Positions 16,679-25,822 of a stretch of 64,000 bases of DNA are shown here, piece by piece (positions within the stretch are counted from its first letter, which is position 1; the number at the start of each line of letters is the position of its first letter). Both the position numbers and the translations under genes were made by a program. The DNA is taken from contig JBMNGL010000013.1 in NCBI GenBank assembly GCA_050949825.1, positions 372,001 to 436,000 on the forward strand, given 5' to 3'. This DNA is from DTU019 sp050949825. GTDB taxonomy: Bacteria; Bacillota; Syntrophomonadia; Syntrophomonadales; Syntrophomonadaceae. The notes under the pieces are model-generated. The model was not told the DNA's origin, ran no database searches, and saw nothing but the letters and a program-made list of their open reading frames with translations.

Positions 16679-16850
16679 TCGTTGCACCTGCGCAGTAAAA
16701 GGGGTATACGCGTGCGAAATATGTACCCTGCCCGGTTGAGTGGCGCCAATTAAAAAAGGAAAGTGGTGATCAGCCCCCGCAAGGGAGACCGGACCTTTTA
16801 AGAAGCCGGTGCGCTCCTGAAGGCAACCACTAAAAAACGTGATAAAAAGG
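16679..16850 (+). ncRNA. Pseudoknotted RNA candidate, diverged single copy
   Basis: Diverged homologue of the tandem copies at 60.5-61.3 kb. TCGTTGC (16679-16685) pairs with GTGGTGA (16763-16769) using G-U wobbles, whereas the other copies have GCAACGA there. TAAAAGG (16696-16702) pairs with CCTTTTA (16794-16800), crossing the first helix. ACCGG (16788-16792) pairs with CCGGT (16806-16810). CGCAAGGGAGACCGGACC is strictly conserved. The wobbles only make sense on the plus strand, so the RNA should be transcribed opposite to ychF. Confidence 0.6.
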
Positions 16851-16867
16851 CCGCCCCTTGACATGTT

Positions 16868-17932
16868 TTATACATTGAAGCGGAAATGAATGATGTCGCC
16901 GTCCAAAACCTGATATTCTTTGCCTTCCAGGCGAAACAACCCCTTTTCCTTTACAGCCGCCATGGTACCCAGTGTGTAAAGATCCTGGAAAGCAACCACC
17001 TCGGCCCTGATAAAGCCCCTCTCAATATCGGAATGAATCTTGCCAGCCGCCTTGCGCGCCGAACAGCCGGAATCGATGGTCCAGGCCTTGACCTCGTCTT
17101 CTCCCACTGTAAAAAAGGACAGCAGGTCAAGGCTTTCATATACGGTGCGGGCTACCCGAACCATACCTGATTCCTGCAAACCCAGTTCATGCATGAATTC
17201 CTGGCGCTCATCCCCATCAAGCTCCGCGATATCCCGCTCAATACTGGCTGACACCTCCACATAAGGCAGTTGATGACTGTGCAGGTAGGCCACCACCTTA
17301 TCCTTGCCCGGATAAGTCCCTTGCATCAGGTGATCTTCGCCGATATTCAGACAAACCAGCAGTGGTTTGGAGGTTAAAAACTGATAGGAAAGCAGCAGTT
17401 CCTCTTCTTCCCCGTCCAACTCCACGTTTGAGAGGGCCTGCTCATTTTCCAACGCCTGCTGAAGTTTGCTCAGCAGGGCCAGTTCTTTTTCCTGACCTTT
17501 CTTTTTCTTACTGGCTTCAATCCGCTGTATCCGCCTTTCCACCAGTCCTAAATCGGCCAAAAGCAATTCATAATGAATGTTCTCTATGTCTCCTAGCGGA
17601 TTAATAGCATCTCCCAGATAAGGAACATTTTCATCAGTAAATATACGCACCACATGCAACAAGGCATCAGCCTTGCGCACCGCGTCTAAAAACACTACCG
17701 CAGCCTTCTCGCTGCCGGGACTCAAACCAGGAATATCAACCAGCTCCAATTGAGCATAGGTGGTCTTTTTAGGTTTATACAAAGCAGACAGCCAATCTAC
17801 CCGGTAATCAGGAACACGTGCCATGGCTGTATTCGCCTTGCCTACACCTGGTGTTTTAACCTTGCTTTCTGTCATCAATTCAAAAATAGTGGTTTTACCG
17901 ACCAATGGTAATCCGATTATGCCCAGTTGCAT
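16868..17932 (-). CDS. ychF: YchF/Obg-like GTPase (ATPase)
   Basis: 354 residues, the usual YchF length. P-loop GLPLVGKTT (residues 6-14), switch region TPGVGKANTAMARVPD, DIPGLSPGSEK (G3), and a C-terminal TGS-like domain ending DGDIIHFRFNV. Residues ~125-200 form the family's coiled-coil insertion. YchF proteins hydrolyse ATP or GTP and bind ribosomes; their role is in stress and translation quality control. The canonical NxxE discriminator appears as NIGE. It starts at ATG 17932 and appears to be transcribed alone. Confidence 0.9.
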   Translation of the reverse strand: MQLGIIGLPLVGKTTIFELMTESKVKTPGVGKANTAMARVPDYRVDWLSALYKPKKTTYAQLELVDIPGLSPGSEKAAVVFLDAVRKADALLHVVRIFTDENVPYLGDAINPLGDIENIHYELLLADLGLVERRIQRIEASKKKKGQEKELALLSKLQQALENEQALSNVELDGEEEELLLSYQFLTSKPLLVCLNIGEDHLMQGTYPGKDKVVAYLHSHQLPYVEVSASIERDIAELDGDERQEFMHELGLQESGMVRVARTVYESLDLLSFFTVGEDEVKAWTIDSGCSARKAAGKIHSDIERGFIRAEVVAFQDLYTLGTMAAVKEKGLFRLEGKEYQVLDGDIIHFRFNV

Positions 17933-18142
17933 TTTATTGATTCCTTCCTCGATATTTTGGTATTTTATCCATAATAGAATGACTCGCTTGGAGCAGAGTT
18001 GCTGTTACCAGGTTGTAGTTTACATAATTAATATTATGGTTAATCTGCCCTGCCTTAGAAGCAACTCATATCAAAAGCAAAGCAGGGAGCGATGTACCCG
18101 CACTAGAATACGGGTATGCCGCTCCCCAACGATTGCCGACCG

Positions 18143-18982
18143 TCATTTCAAGCTGATTTCACCAAAGGAGACGATGAAAAAGATTCCGTTCACAAGAACA
18201 CCGAGCGCCAGGATGGCATAACCACCTCCACTGGAAAACTGGTAAATCCGGGCCGCATTGCTGATATTAAAGAAGAATACCGCAATTGCTAACACCAGCA
18301 GCAATATCACCAGTTTGGGCGCCCCGGAACCCGGGAAGAAGACCAGTAAATATAGTCCATACATGACCAGCATCCACAAATTAATGCTCTTCAAAAGCCG
18401 GTAGGTATAATCATCCTTTGCCGATTCACCCTTAATCTCCTCCGACATCTCATCCATATTTACAACCTCAATCTCCTTCTCTGCATGTGTGGCTATGTAT
18501 TGCAACATGTCATCATACATCTCTGCGGGTGGTGTGATGCCAAAAAAGCCCATGTTGCTCTTTACATAAATAAAGCCTTCTTCGGGATAGGTGGCATACA
18601 TACGTATAGGGCCCAGGCCTTTGGCAAGGTAAAGCCCCACCTTGTAACCCGGCCAGTCAGCCCCGATAATCGAGCAGAGGTTGCTTTTTCCCACCACCTG
18701 GATAACTTGGGTGATTTCCTTCCAGGGAACCATCTTGACATTAGCGCCCCACTGGATGCGCAGCCCTTTATCCCCTACCCGATAGGAGATATTGAAAGCT
18801 CCCACTGCAAGATAGGCAAATGCAGCTATAAACAGATAAGCAGGTGCCAGCAGCATGATTTTCAAGACCTTGTCTTCCGGGGCCAGTGAATAGTTAATCC
18901 CCCACAGAGCCAGCGCAAAAACAAATACTGCCAGCAATATTGTTAACCATACTCCCCGCCCTGGTTTGGCGCGATACTCCAT
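18143..18982 (-). CDS. PH-like-domain membrane protein
   Basis: 279 residues. Two N-terminal membrane segments (about 11-30 and 41-62), then a bacterial PH-like domain (~65-165: FNISYRVGDKGLRIQWG ... MVPWKEITQVIQV ... GLGPIRMYATYPEEGFIYVK), a charged linker, and three more membrane helices (about 200-275). Proteins of this kind are found in Firmicute membranes without a defined function. AAGGAG precedes the ATG. It lies downstream of hbd with 39 bases between, possibly in the same transcript. Confidence 0.65.
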   Translation of the reverse strand: MEYRAKPGRGVWLTILLAVFVFALALWGINYSLAPEDKVLKIMLLAPAYLFIAAFAYLAVGAFNISYRVGDKGLRIQWGANVKMVPWKEITQVIQVVGKSNLCSIIGADWPGYKVGLYLAKGLGPIRMYATYPEEGFIYVKSNMGFFGITPPAEMYDDMLQYIATHAEKEIEVVNMDEMSEEIKGESAKDDYTYRLLKSINLWMLVMYGLYLLVFFPGSGAPKLVILLLVLAIAVFFFNISNAARIYQFSSGGGYAILALGVLVNGIFFIVSFGEISLK

Positions 18983-19021
18983 TTTTCCCTTATCTCCTTC
19001 CTCAAAGTGTCTGATCCTGCG

Positions 19022-19876
19022 CTAATCATACTCATAAAACCCTCTACCGCTTTTTTTACCCAGGCGACCTGCCCTGATCATAGTGGTAAACAGCGGATGG
19101 GGACGGTATTTGCTATCCTTAAATTCGTCGCAATAGAGCAGCATGGCATTGTAGAGGTTGTCCAGGCCAATGATGTCTGCCAGGGCTAAAGGGCCGATCG
19201 GCAACCCCAGTCCTGCGCAAGCAGTTTGATCGATATCTTCTCGAGAGGCCAAATCTTCTCCATAAATATGAATGGCCTCGTTTATCAACGGTACCAGCAT
19301 GCGGTTGTACAAGTATCCCGGACTTTCTCTCTTGAGCAGGACGCTGGTTTTGCCAATACGGGCACAAAATTCCCGGGCCAGCTCAATGGTGTCGTTTGCA
19401 GTATCCAATCCTCTTATGATTTCAACCAGAGGACGTGAAGTAACAGGATAAAAAAAATGCATCCCTAATATTTTGTCGGCCCGTTGTGTGGCGGCCGCGA
19501 TTTCTGTGATAGAAAGGGTAGATGTATTGGTGGCTACGATGGTATGTGACGGACATATGCTGTCCATCTGCGTAAAAATCTGTTTCTTGACCGCCATGTT
19601 TTCTACTGCAGCTTCAATGACCAAATCAACCTGCCCGGATTGCTCCAGGTCTGTGGTTCCGTATATGCGGGATAAAATCTGTTCCTTATCCTCCCGGCTT
19701 AATTGATTTGCTTTAACCATTGACGCTAAATTTGCTTCTATCGTCTCAATCCCGTCATCCACCAGCTTTTTTTGCAGGTCGCGAAGGATAACGGTATACC
19801 CGCCTGTTGCTGCCACCTGGGCAATGCCTACCCCCATAATGCCGGCACCTAGTACGGCTATTTTTTTCACTGCCAT
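19022..19876 (-). CDS. hbd: 3-hydroxybutyryl-CoA dehydrogenase
   Basis: 284 residues. Rossmann motif GAGIMGVGIAQV (residues 10-21), then LVIEAAVENMAVK and catalytic-region MHFFYPV with the dyad His, and GFLYNR-equivalent PGYLYNRML. It oxidises 3-hydroxybutyryl-CoA to acetoacetyl-CoA with NAD+, a beta-oxidation step used in syntrophic butyrate degradation and reversed in fermentation. It sits 12 bases after pfk and shares its direction, so the two are likely co-transcribed. Confidence 0.93.
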   Translation of the reverse strand: MAVKKIAVLGAGIMGVGIAQVAATGGYTVILRDLQKKLVDDGIETIEANLASMVKANQLSREDKEQILSRIYGTTDLEQSGQVDLVIEAAVENMAVKKQIFTQMDSICPSHTIVATNTSTLSITEIAAATQRADKILGMHFFYPVTSRPLVEIIRGLDTANDTIELAREFCARIGKTSVLLKRESPGYLYNRMLVPLINEAIHIYGEDLASREDIDQTACAGLGLPIGPLALADIIGLDNLYNAMLLYCDEFKDSKYRPHPLFTTMIRAGRLGKKSGRGFYEYD

Positions 19877-19888
19877 TGCCCCTTCCGC

Positions 19889-20989
19889 TTAATCTACATC
19901 GCCAAAACTAATCCCAATACCCCGGGCGGCAGATACCAAATCCCCGTCCGTATTTACTTTGCGAATCTCTTTTATGGCCTCTGTCAAAGGCACCGATCTG
20001 ATCTGATTCCCTTGCAGACTGACCATAGTGCCAAATTCACCACGCACAAAGGCATGTACTGCCGCCACCCCATAGCGGGTTCCCAGAATACGGTCAAAGG
20101 GAATTGGTGAACCGCCCCTTTGCAGGTGGCCCAATACTGTTACCCGTATTTCCACATTGCGCAGCACCTTGCCCAAATCCTCGGCCACTTTCTCCCCGAT
20201 CCCGCCCAGGCGTATAGGATCATGACTGGTAGGCACGTAGTTTTGCACCACCATTTCGCCTCCCTGAGGAAAGGCACCTTCAGCTACTACGATAATGCTG
20301 AATTTCTTGCCCTGACGGTAGCGTTGTGCAATCTTTTTAAGAATGGTTTCAATGGAGAATGGAATCTCAGGGATGAGAATAACATCGGCACTCCCGGATA
20401 TGCCGGCATGTAAAGCGATCCAACCGGCATAACGGCCCATTACTTCCAGTATCATAACCCGGTGGTGTGACTCAGCCGTGGTGTGCAGCCGGTCCAGGGC
20501 CTCAGAAGCCGTGTTCACGGCAGTATTGAATCCGAAAGTAACATCAGTTGCGGAAAGGTCATTGTCAATGGTTTTGGGCACGCCCACCGCTAAAACACCT
20601 TTTTCGAAGAATTGATGGGTGATATTCAGAGTGCCGTCCCCGCCGATGACAATCAAACCGTCCAAACCCAGGTTTTGAAGATTGCCTATGGCGCGATCGG
20701 ATTCATCGGTTTGCAGGTGTCCTTCCTGGGTAACCGTAATAAAAGAAAAGGGGTTGTCGCGATTACTGGTTCCCAGAATGGTCCCTCCGGTATGACTAAT
20801 ACCGGAAACGCGTCGCAGATCCAGGTTTATATAGTTGTTTTCCACTAATCCACGGAAGCCATCCAAGAAGCCTATTACCTCAATCCCATATTCCATGATG
20901 GCTGTTTTCGTTATGGACCGAATTACTGCATTCAGTCCCGGACAATCCCCTCCCCCGGTGAGAATGCCAATATGCCCTACCTTAGACAC
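19889..20989 (-). CDS. 6-phosphofructokinase, mixed-type active site
   Basis: 366 residues. GGDCPGLNAVIR (P-loop equivalent), GGDGTLN, PKTIDNDL (catalytic Asp) and MGRYAGWIAL are all present. The GGDG motif has Gly where PPi enzymes have Asp, which favours ATP. The PKTIDNDL motif has Lys where bacterial ATP-PfkA has Gly, as in group III and PPi-type enzymes. Phosphoryl donor is therefore ambiguous. GTG start behind AAGGAGG. It is first in a unit with hbd. Confidence 0.88.
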   Translation of the reverse strand: MSKVGHIGILTGGGDCPGLNAVIRSITKTAIMEYGIEVIGFLDGFRGLVENNYINLDLRRVSGISHTGGTILGTSNRDNPFSFITVTQEGHLQTDESDRAIGNLQNLGLDGLIVIGGDGTLNITHQFFEKGVLAVGVPKTIDNDLSATDVTFGFNTAVNTASEALDRLHTTAESHHRVMILEVMGRYAGWIALHAGISGSADVILIPEIPFSIETILKKIAQRYRQGKKFSIIVVAEGAFPQGGEMVVQNYVPTSHDPIRLGGIGEKVAEDLGKVLRNVEIRVTVLGHLQRGGSPIPFDRILGTRYGVAAVHAFVRGEFGTMVSLQGNQIRSVPLTEAIKEIRKVNTDGDLVSAARGIGISFGDVD

Positions 20990-21098
20990 AAAGAAATTCC
21001 TCCTTTATAAATAGAACGACCCCAACGATTACAGACAGTAACTCAGGTCAGCCCATCCTTACACTATTCTTTGCCGGCGTGGCGTTTCCCTTTTGAAA

Positions 21099-22241
21099 TT
21101 AAGGTTTTTCTGTCAAAACCACGGACACTGCAATTGGCGAGCGGTTGCGGATGATATGCATAATGATTGTATCCCCCACTTTATGGCCTCTTAAGACCTC
21201 TTGAACCTCGTCATAGGTGTTGACCGGGGTCTGGTCAATCTGGGTGAGAACATCATATTTTTTCAAGCCCGCCTTGGCAGCCGGAGATCCGGCTTCAACG
21301 CCTGCTACTACAATACCTCGCGCTTGAACCCCCAGCGAGTCGGCCATCTCTTTGGTGATTGATTGCATATAGATGCCGATATAAGGCCTTATTACCTTGC
21401 CCTGTTGTATCAAATCATCCAGAACTTCGCGCACCGTATTGATGGAAATGGCAAAACCTATACCCTGAGCCTGCGCATTGACTGCCGTATTGATCCCGAT
21501 TACCTGTCCGTTCAGGTTCAGCAATGGTCCTCCGCTGTTGCCGGGATTAATGGCTGCATCGGTTTGAATAAGATTCTTATAGACCCGATTTTCTATCTGC
21601 ATCGGTCTTCCTTTGGCGCTGACCACCCCGACGGTTACGGTATGATCCAATCCATAGGGGTTGCCGATGGCCACGACCCAGTCCCCAACCCTCAGGTTAT
21701 CGGAATCGCCCAGTTCCAGCCAGGAATATTTCTGATTACCGGAAATCTTCAGAACAGCCAGATCCAACTCATAGTCTTGTCCGACAACAGTGGCCGGAAA
21801 TTTCTGCCCGCTGGACACATTGACAGTAATGCTGTCGGCCTGATCAATGACATGCTGGTTGGTAATAACATAACCGTCTTCATTGATAATTACGCCGGTG
21901 CCTATGGCTGTCTGCACACTTTGCCGGGGTGTGATCCGGTCTCCAAAAAAGTCCTGAAAAAATGGATCCATAAATGGAGCACCGCTGCTGACAGCGGAAC
22001 TGGTTTCAATATTCACCACTGCTGCGCTTACCTTGGTGACCATGTCGGCAATCCCGTTGGGGCCGATCAATACCGGACCCACAAGCGGGCTGGATTGCGG
22101 CACCTGCGCCTGCTGCTGTTCAACCTTCTGTTGCTCCGCCTGTTGTGCCCAGAGATAATTGGCCAAATAAAAGCTGCCAAATCCTATGGCGGCAACAATC
22201 AGTAAAATAGTGACAAATTGAATGGTACGGTTCTTATTCAT
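21099..22241 (-). CDS. HtrA/DegP-type membrane-anchored serine protease
   Basis: 380 residues. One N-terminal membrane segment (~8-27) anchors the protein, with a Gln-rich linker after it. The trypsin-like domain has the triad His in TNQHVID, Asp in ELDLAVLKI and Ser in NPGNSGGPL. A C-terminal PDZ domain (~285-375) reads IGIYMQS...GIVVAGVEAGSPAAKAGLKKYDVL. It would degrade misfolded exported proteins outside the membrane. ATG 22241 is preferred because GGAAGGTG lies just upstream; GTG 22250 overlaps that site. Confidence 0.92.
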   Translation of the reverse strand: MNKNRTIQFVTILLIVAAIGFGSFYLANYLWAQQAEQQKVEQQQAQVPQSSPLVGPVLIGPNGIADMVTKVSAAVVNIETSSAVSSGAPFMDPFFQDFFGDRITPRQSVQTAIGTGVIINEDGYVITNQHVIDQADSITVNVSSGQKFPATVVGQDYELDLAVLKISGNQKYSWLELGDSDNLRVGDWVVAIGNPYGLDHTVTVGVVSAKGRPMQIENRVYKNLIQTDAAINPGNSGGPLLNLNGQVIGINTAVNAQAQGIGFAISINTVREVLDDLIQQGKVIRPYIGIYMQSITKEMADSLGVQARGIVVAGVEAGSPAAKAGLKKYDVLTQIDQTPVNTYDEVQEVLRGHKVGDTIIMHIIRNRSPIAVSVVLTEKP

Positions 22242-22408
22242 CTTGTCCACCTTCCCTCTTTTCTGTTACCTGCCCCCTTTATTATACTAAATATTTTCCC
22301 GGTCCTGAATCTGTTGCTGGGAAACAAATGCAGCCACAAAAGGTCATCACAAGAGATAAGCTCACTGTCCCCTGTACCATGTGCTGGTATCCCCCTGTAG
22401 CTACTAAT

Positions 22409-23758
22409 CTAAGGCTTTTTTTGGGGAAAGCCGGCCAGATAGCAGGCAAATTCAAGCGGGCGACGGAAGGTTTTGGCGACTACGTCCTGCGAAACCAGGC
22501 TATGCGTAGTTTTGCGGGGTTTGGAATTCACCTCAATCAGGTAGGGGATGCCGTTTTTGCCCATGCCTATATCCAGGCCCAGTTCCCCATAAATGCCCTG
22601 GCTATGGCTTTCCAGCGTCAATGCCACCGTTTTGCACAACTCTTTTATGAGGGCATACTTCTTCCTGCGCGTTTCACGCCGGTATAAGCGATTCATAAGC
22701 CGTTTCATCTTTTCAAAGCTTCCTCCACTGCTCAGATTGGAAATATTGCTTCCATGAGGGGCAATCCTGGCAAACTTCTTTCCAGTTTGCCATTCCCCCC
22801 ATCCATTTTTTTGATAAATGATGCGTATATCAAAGGCAGAACCATTGTATTTAGCAAGATCCAGTCCTTCCTGAACCAGATAGGGGCGGCCTTTTCTGAC
22901 TGTGGCGGTGCGCTCTAACAAATCCCCGGCTGTATCTGAGGTGCCTTTGATGCGCCCGCCAGGGTAGGCAATATACTGCAACTTCTGGTTTTTGCTTTTC
23001 TTAACATAGATAATGCCCTTGCCCAGACTGCCATTACAGGGCTTTAGGAAGAGCACTGCGTACTTCTCAAGCATTGCCTCCAGTTGGGCTGGATTTAACA
23101 GCCGGGTTTCAGGCAGATGAAGCGACAAAGACGGATTTTGGGATAAAACCTGATAAACCTGCCATTTGTTCAGAAAGGCTGGATTAAAATATTTGACATG
23201 AGCCGTGGCCAGCAGCTTGCGCTTGGTTTCCGTGATGATAGGCTGGGCTTCGCGTCGACGGCTGGGAACTCGATCATATACTACATCAGGCAAGGGATAA
23301 ATCGCTGCAGTCCAGACTCCTCTTTCAGAAGATGCTCCCTGTTTGTAATTGTAACCCCGAACCGTTTGGCTTTGCCAATCGATGCCGGACGGAGTAAAGA
23401 CAAATACCTGTCCACGAAGGGTTTTGCCCAGTTGGCTGAGGTATACCAATTCGGCCTGAACACTGGTCGGGCTTGGGTTTAGGCGGTTAGGCAGGCTGGT
23501 TGCCAGGATGCCAACCGTAGGGCCCAAATGAATCATCCGTGCTCCACTATCATAGCGGAAACGGAGTTTATGCCCCTTGCTTAAATACAATGCCCGCGTC
23601 AAATCCGGGGACAGTATATAATCATTTCCCTCTGAAAAAGTCATCTTGCTGGTAACAAAACGGCATCCTACCCTCACCGTCGCTGTGTCTTCAGAAGGAA
23701 TCTGATATCGTTGGCGCAATCTGTGGCCAATCACTATCTGACCGATAATATTGCTCAT
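22409..23758 (-). CDS. YheC/YheD-family ATP-grasp protein (2 of 3)
   Basis: 449 residues. N-terminal beta domain with LGPTVGILATS (family signature), then an ATP-grasp domain: YAVLFLKPCNGSLGKGIIYV, DIRIIYQKNGWGEWQ, and ELGLDIGMGKNGIPYLIEVNSKP. It lies 42 bases behind the paralogue at 23801 in the same direction, so they form a pair. Substrates of these ligases are unknown; homologues associate with spore coat. Confidence 0.85.
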   Translation of the reverse strand: MSNIIGQIVIGHRLRQRYQIPSEDTATVRVGCRFVTSKMTFSEGNDYILSPDLTRALYLSKGHKLRFRYDSGARMIHLGPTVGILATSLPNRLNPSPTSVQAELVYLSQLGKTLRGQVFVFTPSGIDWQSQTVRGYNYKQGASSERGVWTAAIYPLPDVVYDRVPSRRREAQPIITETKRKLLATAHVKYFNPAFLNKWQVYQVLSQNPSLSLHLPETRLLNPAQLEAMLEKYAVLFLKPCNGSLGKGIIYVKKSKNQKLQYIAYPGGRIKGTSDTAGDLLERTATVRKGRPYLVQEGLDLAKYNGSAFDIRIIYQKNGWGEWQTGKKFARIAPHGSNISNLSSGGSFEKMKRLMNRLYRRETRRKKYALIKELCKTVALTLESHSQGIYGELGLDIGMGKNGIPYLIEVNSKPRKTTHSLVSQDVVAKTFRRPLEFACYLAGFPQKKP

Positions 23759-23800
23759 ATTGCAGTCCTCTCATTCAAGCCAATATTTATATGGTAGCTG

Positions 23801-25183
23801 CTAGCTGTCGGCGACATCGGCATTTTCATCAACAAATCCGGCCAGATAGCGCGCATATAGCAGAGGTTTTAGCACCGTCATTCTGCGGGTGCGGTGTTCG
23901 TGCAGCATTCTGAAAACCTGGCGGCCTGGTTTCAGGTTGGCTTCAATAAACCAGATCTTACCTTCGCGGTCTACGCCAATATCGATTCCCATTTCACCCG
24001 CAGGTCCAATAGATTTTTCCAGGGTTTGGCCAGCTTCCAGGGCGACATAGCGAATAGTGCTGATGATCTCCGCAACCTTGGCTTCACTTCTGAAATGCGA
24101 ACGCAGCACACTATTCACCTTTAGAGCGTAGCCCCCGGAGCTTATATTGCTGGTAATGGCACCGCTTTTCCCTACCCGGCATGCCATACCGGTTATAGAC
24201 CATTCCCCGCTGTGATCCTTTTGAATCAGCACCCTGACGTCGAGTATATTGCCCCTGGTGCGGATTAAATCGATCTGTTTCTGTACAATATAGCGACGAC
24301 GTCCCATTATGCTGTACAATTTGCGCCGTAGAGTGCTCATCGAAGCCGCACTGCCCTGATGAATTCTATTATTAAAACGGTAATGGTAAAGATAGCGCTT
24401 GCTGCCAGGACGTTTCACCACTTTTATAATATTGCGCCCCAGCGAGCCATTAACCGGTTTAATATATACACCCCGGTATTTGTGCATCATGGCATCGACC
24501 TGACGCAAGCTGGTTACCAGGCGGGTATCTGGAACGTGCGGAAGCAGTCCGGGATGCTGATTGAGAATCTTGAAAGTCTGCCACTTGCCAATCAAGGCAG
24601 GGTTGGAGATAGCCACCCCGTGCGCTTTAAGGCCACGGCGGGCTCGATTAATCACTGCCGAGTAGCCTTTGGCACGTGGATACACTACATCTGGCATAGG
24701 GAAGGTGCCCCTGACCCACCTGCCGCCTGTATAGGTCCAACCACTAACCGTATTATTTAGCCAGTTAATACCCGCAGGACTGAACCCAAAGCAGATTTGG
24801 CCCAGGGAGCGGGAAGCTATGATCATCTGCTTGAAAAAATAAGATTGCCCTAAAAATGGTCGTTGCGAATCTGCACCAATCTCTGCCAAAATCCCCACCA
24901 CCGGCCCCAGCTGAATTTCTGCTTCTCCGATTTGAAGTCCATATTGACGCCCTGACACCAGGAATAAACGTCGTATGATAAGAGGGTGCAACGATATTAG
25001 ATTTCTATTTTTTACCCGTGGATTCACTTTAAGATTGAGGGTTTTCTTTAATTGGCCCACCCCAAGCTTGATTTCCTGGAGGCTTTCGAGATCAAAATCA
25101 TTGGCTAGCTTGGCGCTAATTATTAAGCTATCAGTCGGAGTACGACTATTTGAGGCAATTGAAACCTTTCTGAATTGTTTCAT
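23801..25183 (-). CDS. YheC/YheD-family ATP-grasp protein (3 of 3)
   Basis: 460 residues. N-terminal beta domain with LGPVVGILAEI, ATP-grasp domain with YRGVYIKPVNGSLGRNIIKV, DVRVLIQKDHSGEWSITG and EMGIDIGVDREGKIWFIEANLKPG. In place of the usual LEVN, the metal-binding strand reads FIEAN. First gene of the pair with 22409-23758. A CATATTAT box lies upstream on the minus strand (25216-25223), a sigma-E/K-like -10, without a clear -35. Confidence 0.85.
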   Translation of the reverse strand: MKQFRKVSIASNSRTPTDSLIISAKLANDFDLESLQEIKLGVGQLKKTLNLKVNPRVKNRNLISLHPLIIRRLFLVSGRQYGLQIGEAEIQLGPVVGILAEIGADSQRPFLGQSYFFKQMIIASRSLGQICFGFSPAGINWLNNTVSGWTYTGGRWVRGTFPMPDVVYPRAKGYSAVINRARRGLKAHGVAISNPALIGKWQTFKILNQHPGLLPHVPDTRLVTSLRQVDAMMHKYRGVYIKPVNGSLGRNIIKVVKRPGSKRYLYHYRFNNRIHQGSAASMSTLRRKLYSIMGRRRYIVQKQIDLIRTRGNILDVRVLIQKDHSGEWSITGMACRVGKSGAITSNISSGGYALKVNSVLRSHFRSEAKVAEIISTIRYVALEAGQTLEKSIGPAGEMGIDIGVDREGKIWFIEANLKPGRQVFRMLHEHRTRRMTVLKPLLYARYLAGFVDENADVADS

Positions 25184-25320
25184 TCTTTATCTCCAGTACA
25201 TAAGTTTTGTATCATATAATATGAGTACTGTGCTGCTTTTGCTAACAATGCATATGGCAGGGATAATAAAATCTATTTGGCTCAGGATAAATATAGGAAA
25301 CCTTGTTGTGGAGGTTGGAA

Positions 25321-25803
25321 GTGATAATAATCAGCGCGTGCCTGTGTGGCGTCAGGTGTAGATATGACGGCCTCAGTAACATGCATCCCACATTTATAAA
25401 ACTCCTGCAGACCGGACAGGCTATTCCGGTCTGTCCGGAACAACTGGGGGGCTTAGGTACCCCCCGTGATGCGGCCGAAATAGCGGGTGGCTCGGGTCAG
25501 CAGGTTCTTCAAGGCCAGGCGCGAGTGCTCAATAAATCTGGACAGGATGTCAGCAATTGCTTTATACGGGGTGCGCAGGAAACCCTGCACCTGGCACAGG
25601 CTGTTGATGCTTCGCTGCTTATACTTAAGAGCCGCAGTCCCTCCTGTGGTGTCGGTGAGATTTATGACGGCAGTTTTTCATCCCGGCTACGCTCGGGTGA
25701 TGGGGTTACAGCAGCCTTGCTCCGGGAGTATGGCTATGCCGTCATAAATGATGAAGCCTATCTGCGGGCAGCGGAATCATTATCCTGCCCGCCCCCCGAA
25801 TAG
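25321..25803 (+). CDS. DUF523 family protein (YbbK-like)
   Basis: 160 residues. Family features: ACLCGVRCRYDG near the start, PVCPEQLGGLGTPR around residue 37, and LKSRSPSCGVGEIYDG around residue 107. The conserved cysteines (CLCG, PVCPE, SPSCG) suggest a metal or Fe-S site, but the biochemical role is not established. GTG 25321 follows GGAGG by six bases. It is followed after 19 bases by the PP-loop gene, probably one operon. Confidence 0.85.
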   Translation: MIIISACLCGVRCRYDGLSNMHPTFIKLLQTGQAIPVCPEQLGGLGTPRDAAEIAGGSGQQVLQGQARVLNKSGQDVSNCFIRGAQETLHLAQAVDASLLILKSRSPSCGVGEIYDGSFSSRLRSGDGVTAALLREYGYAVINDEAYLRAAESLSCPPPE

Positions 25804-25822
25804 AATTGGTAAAGGAGACATT

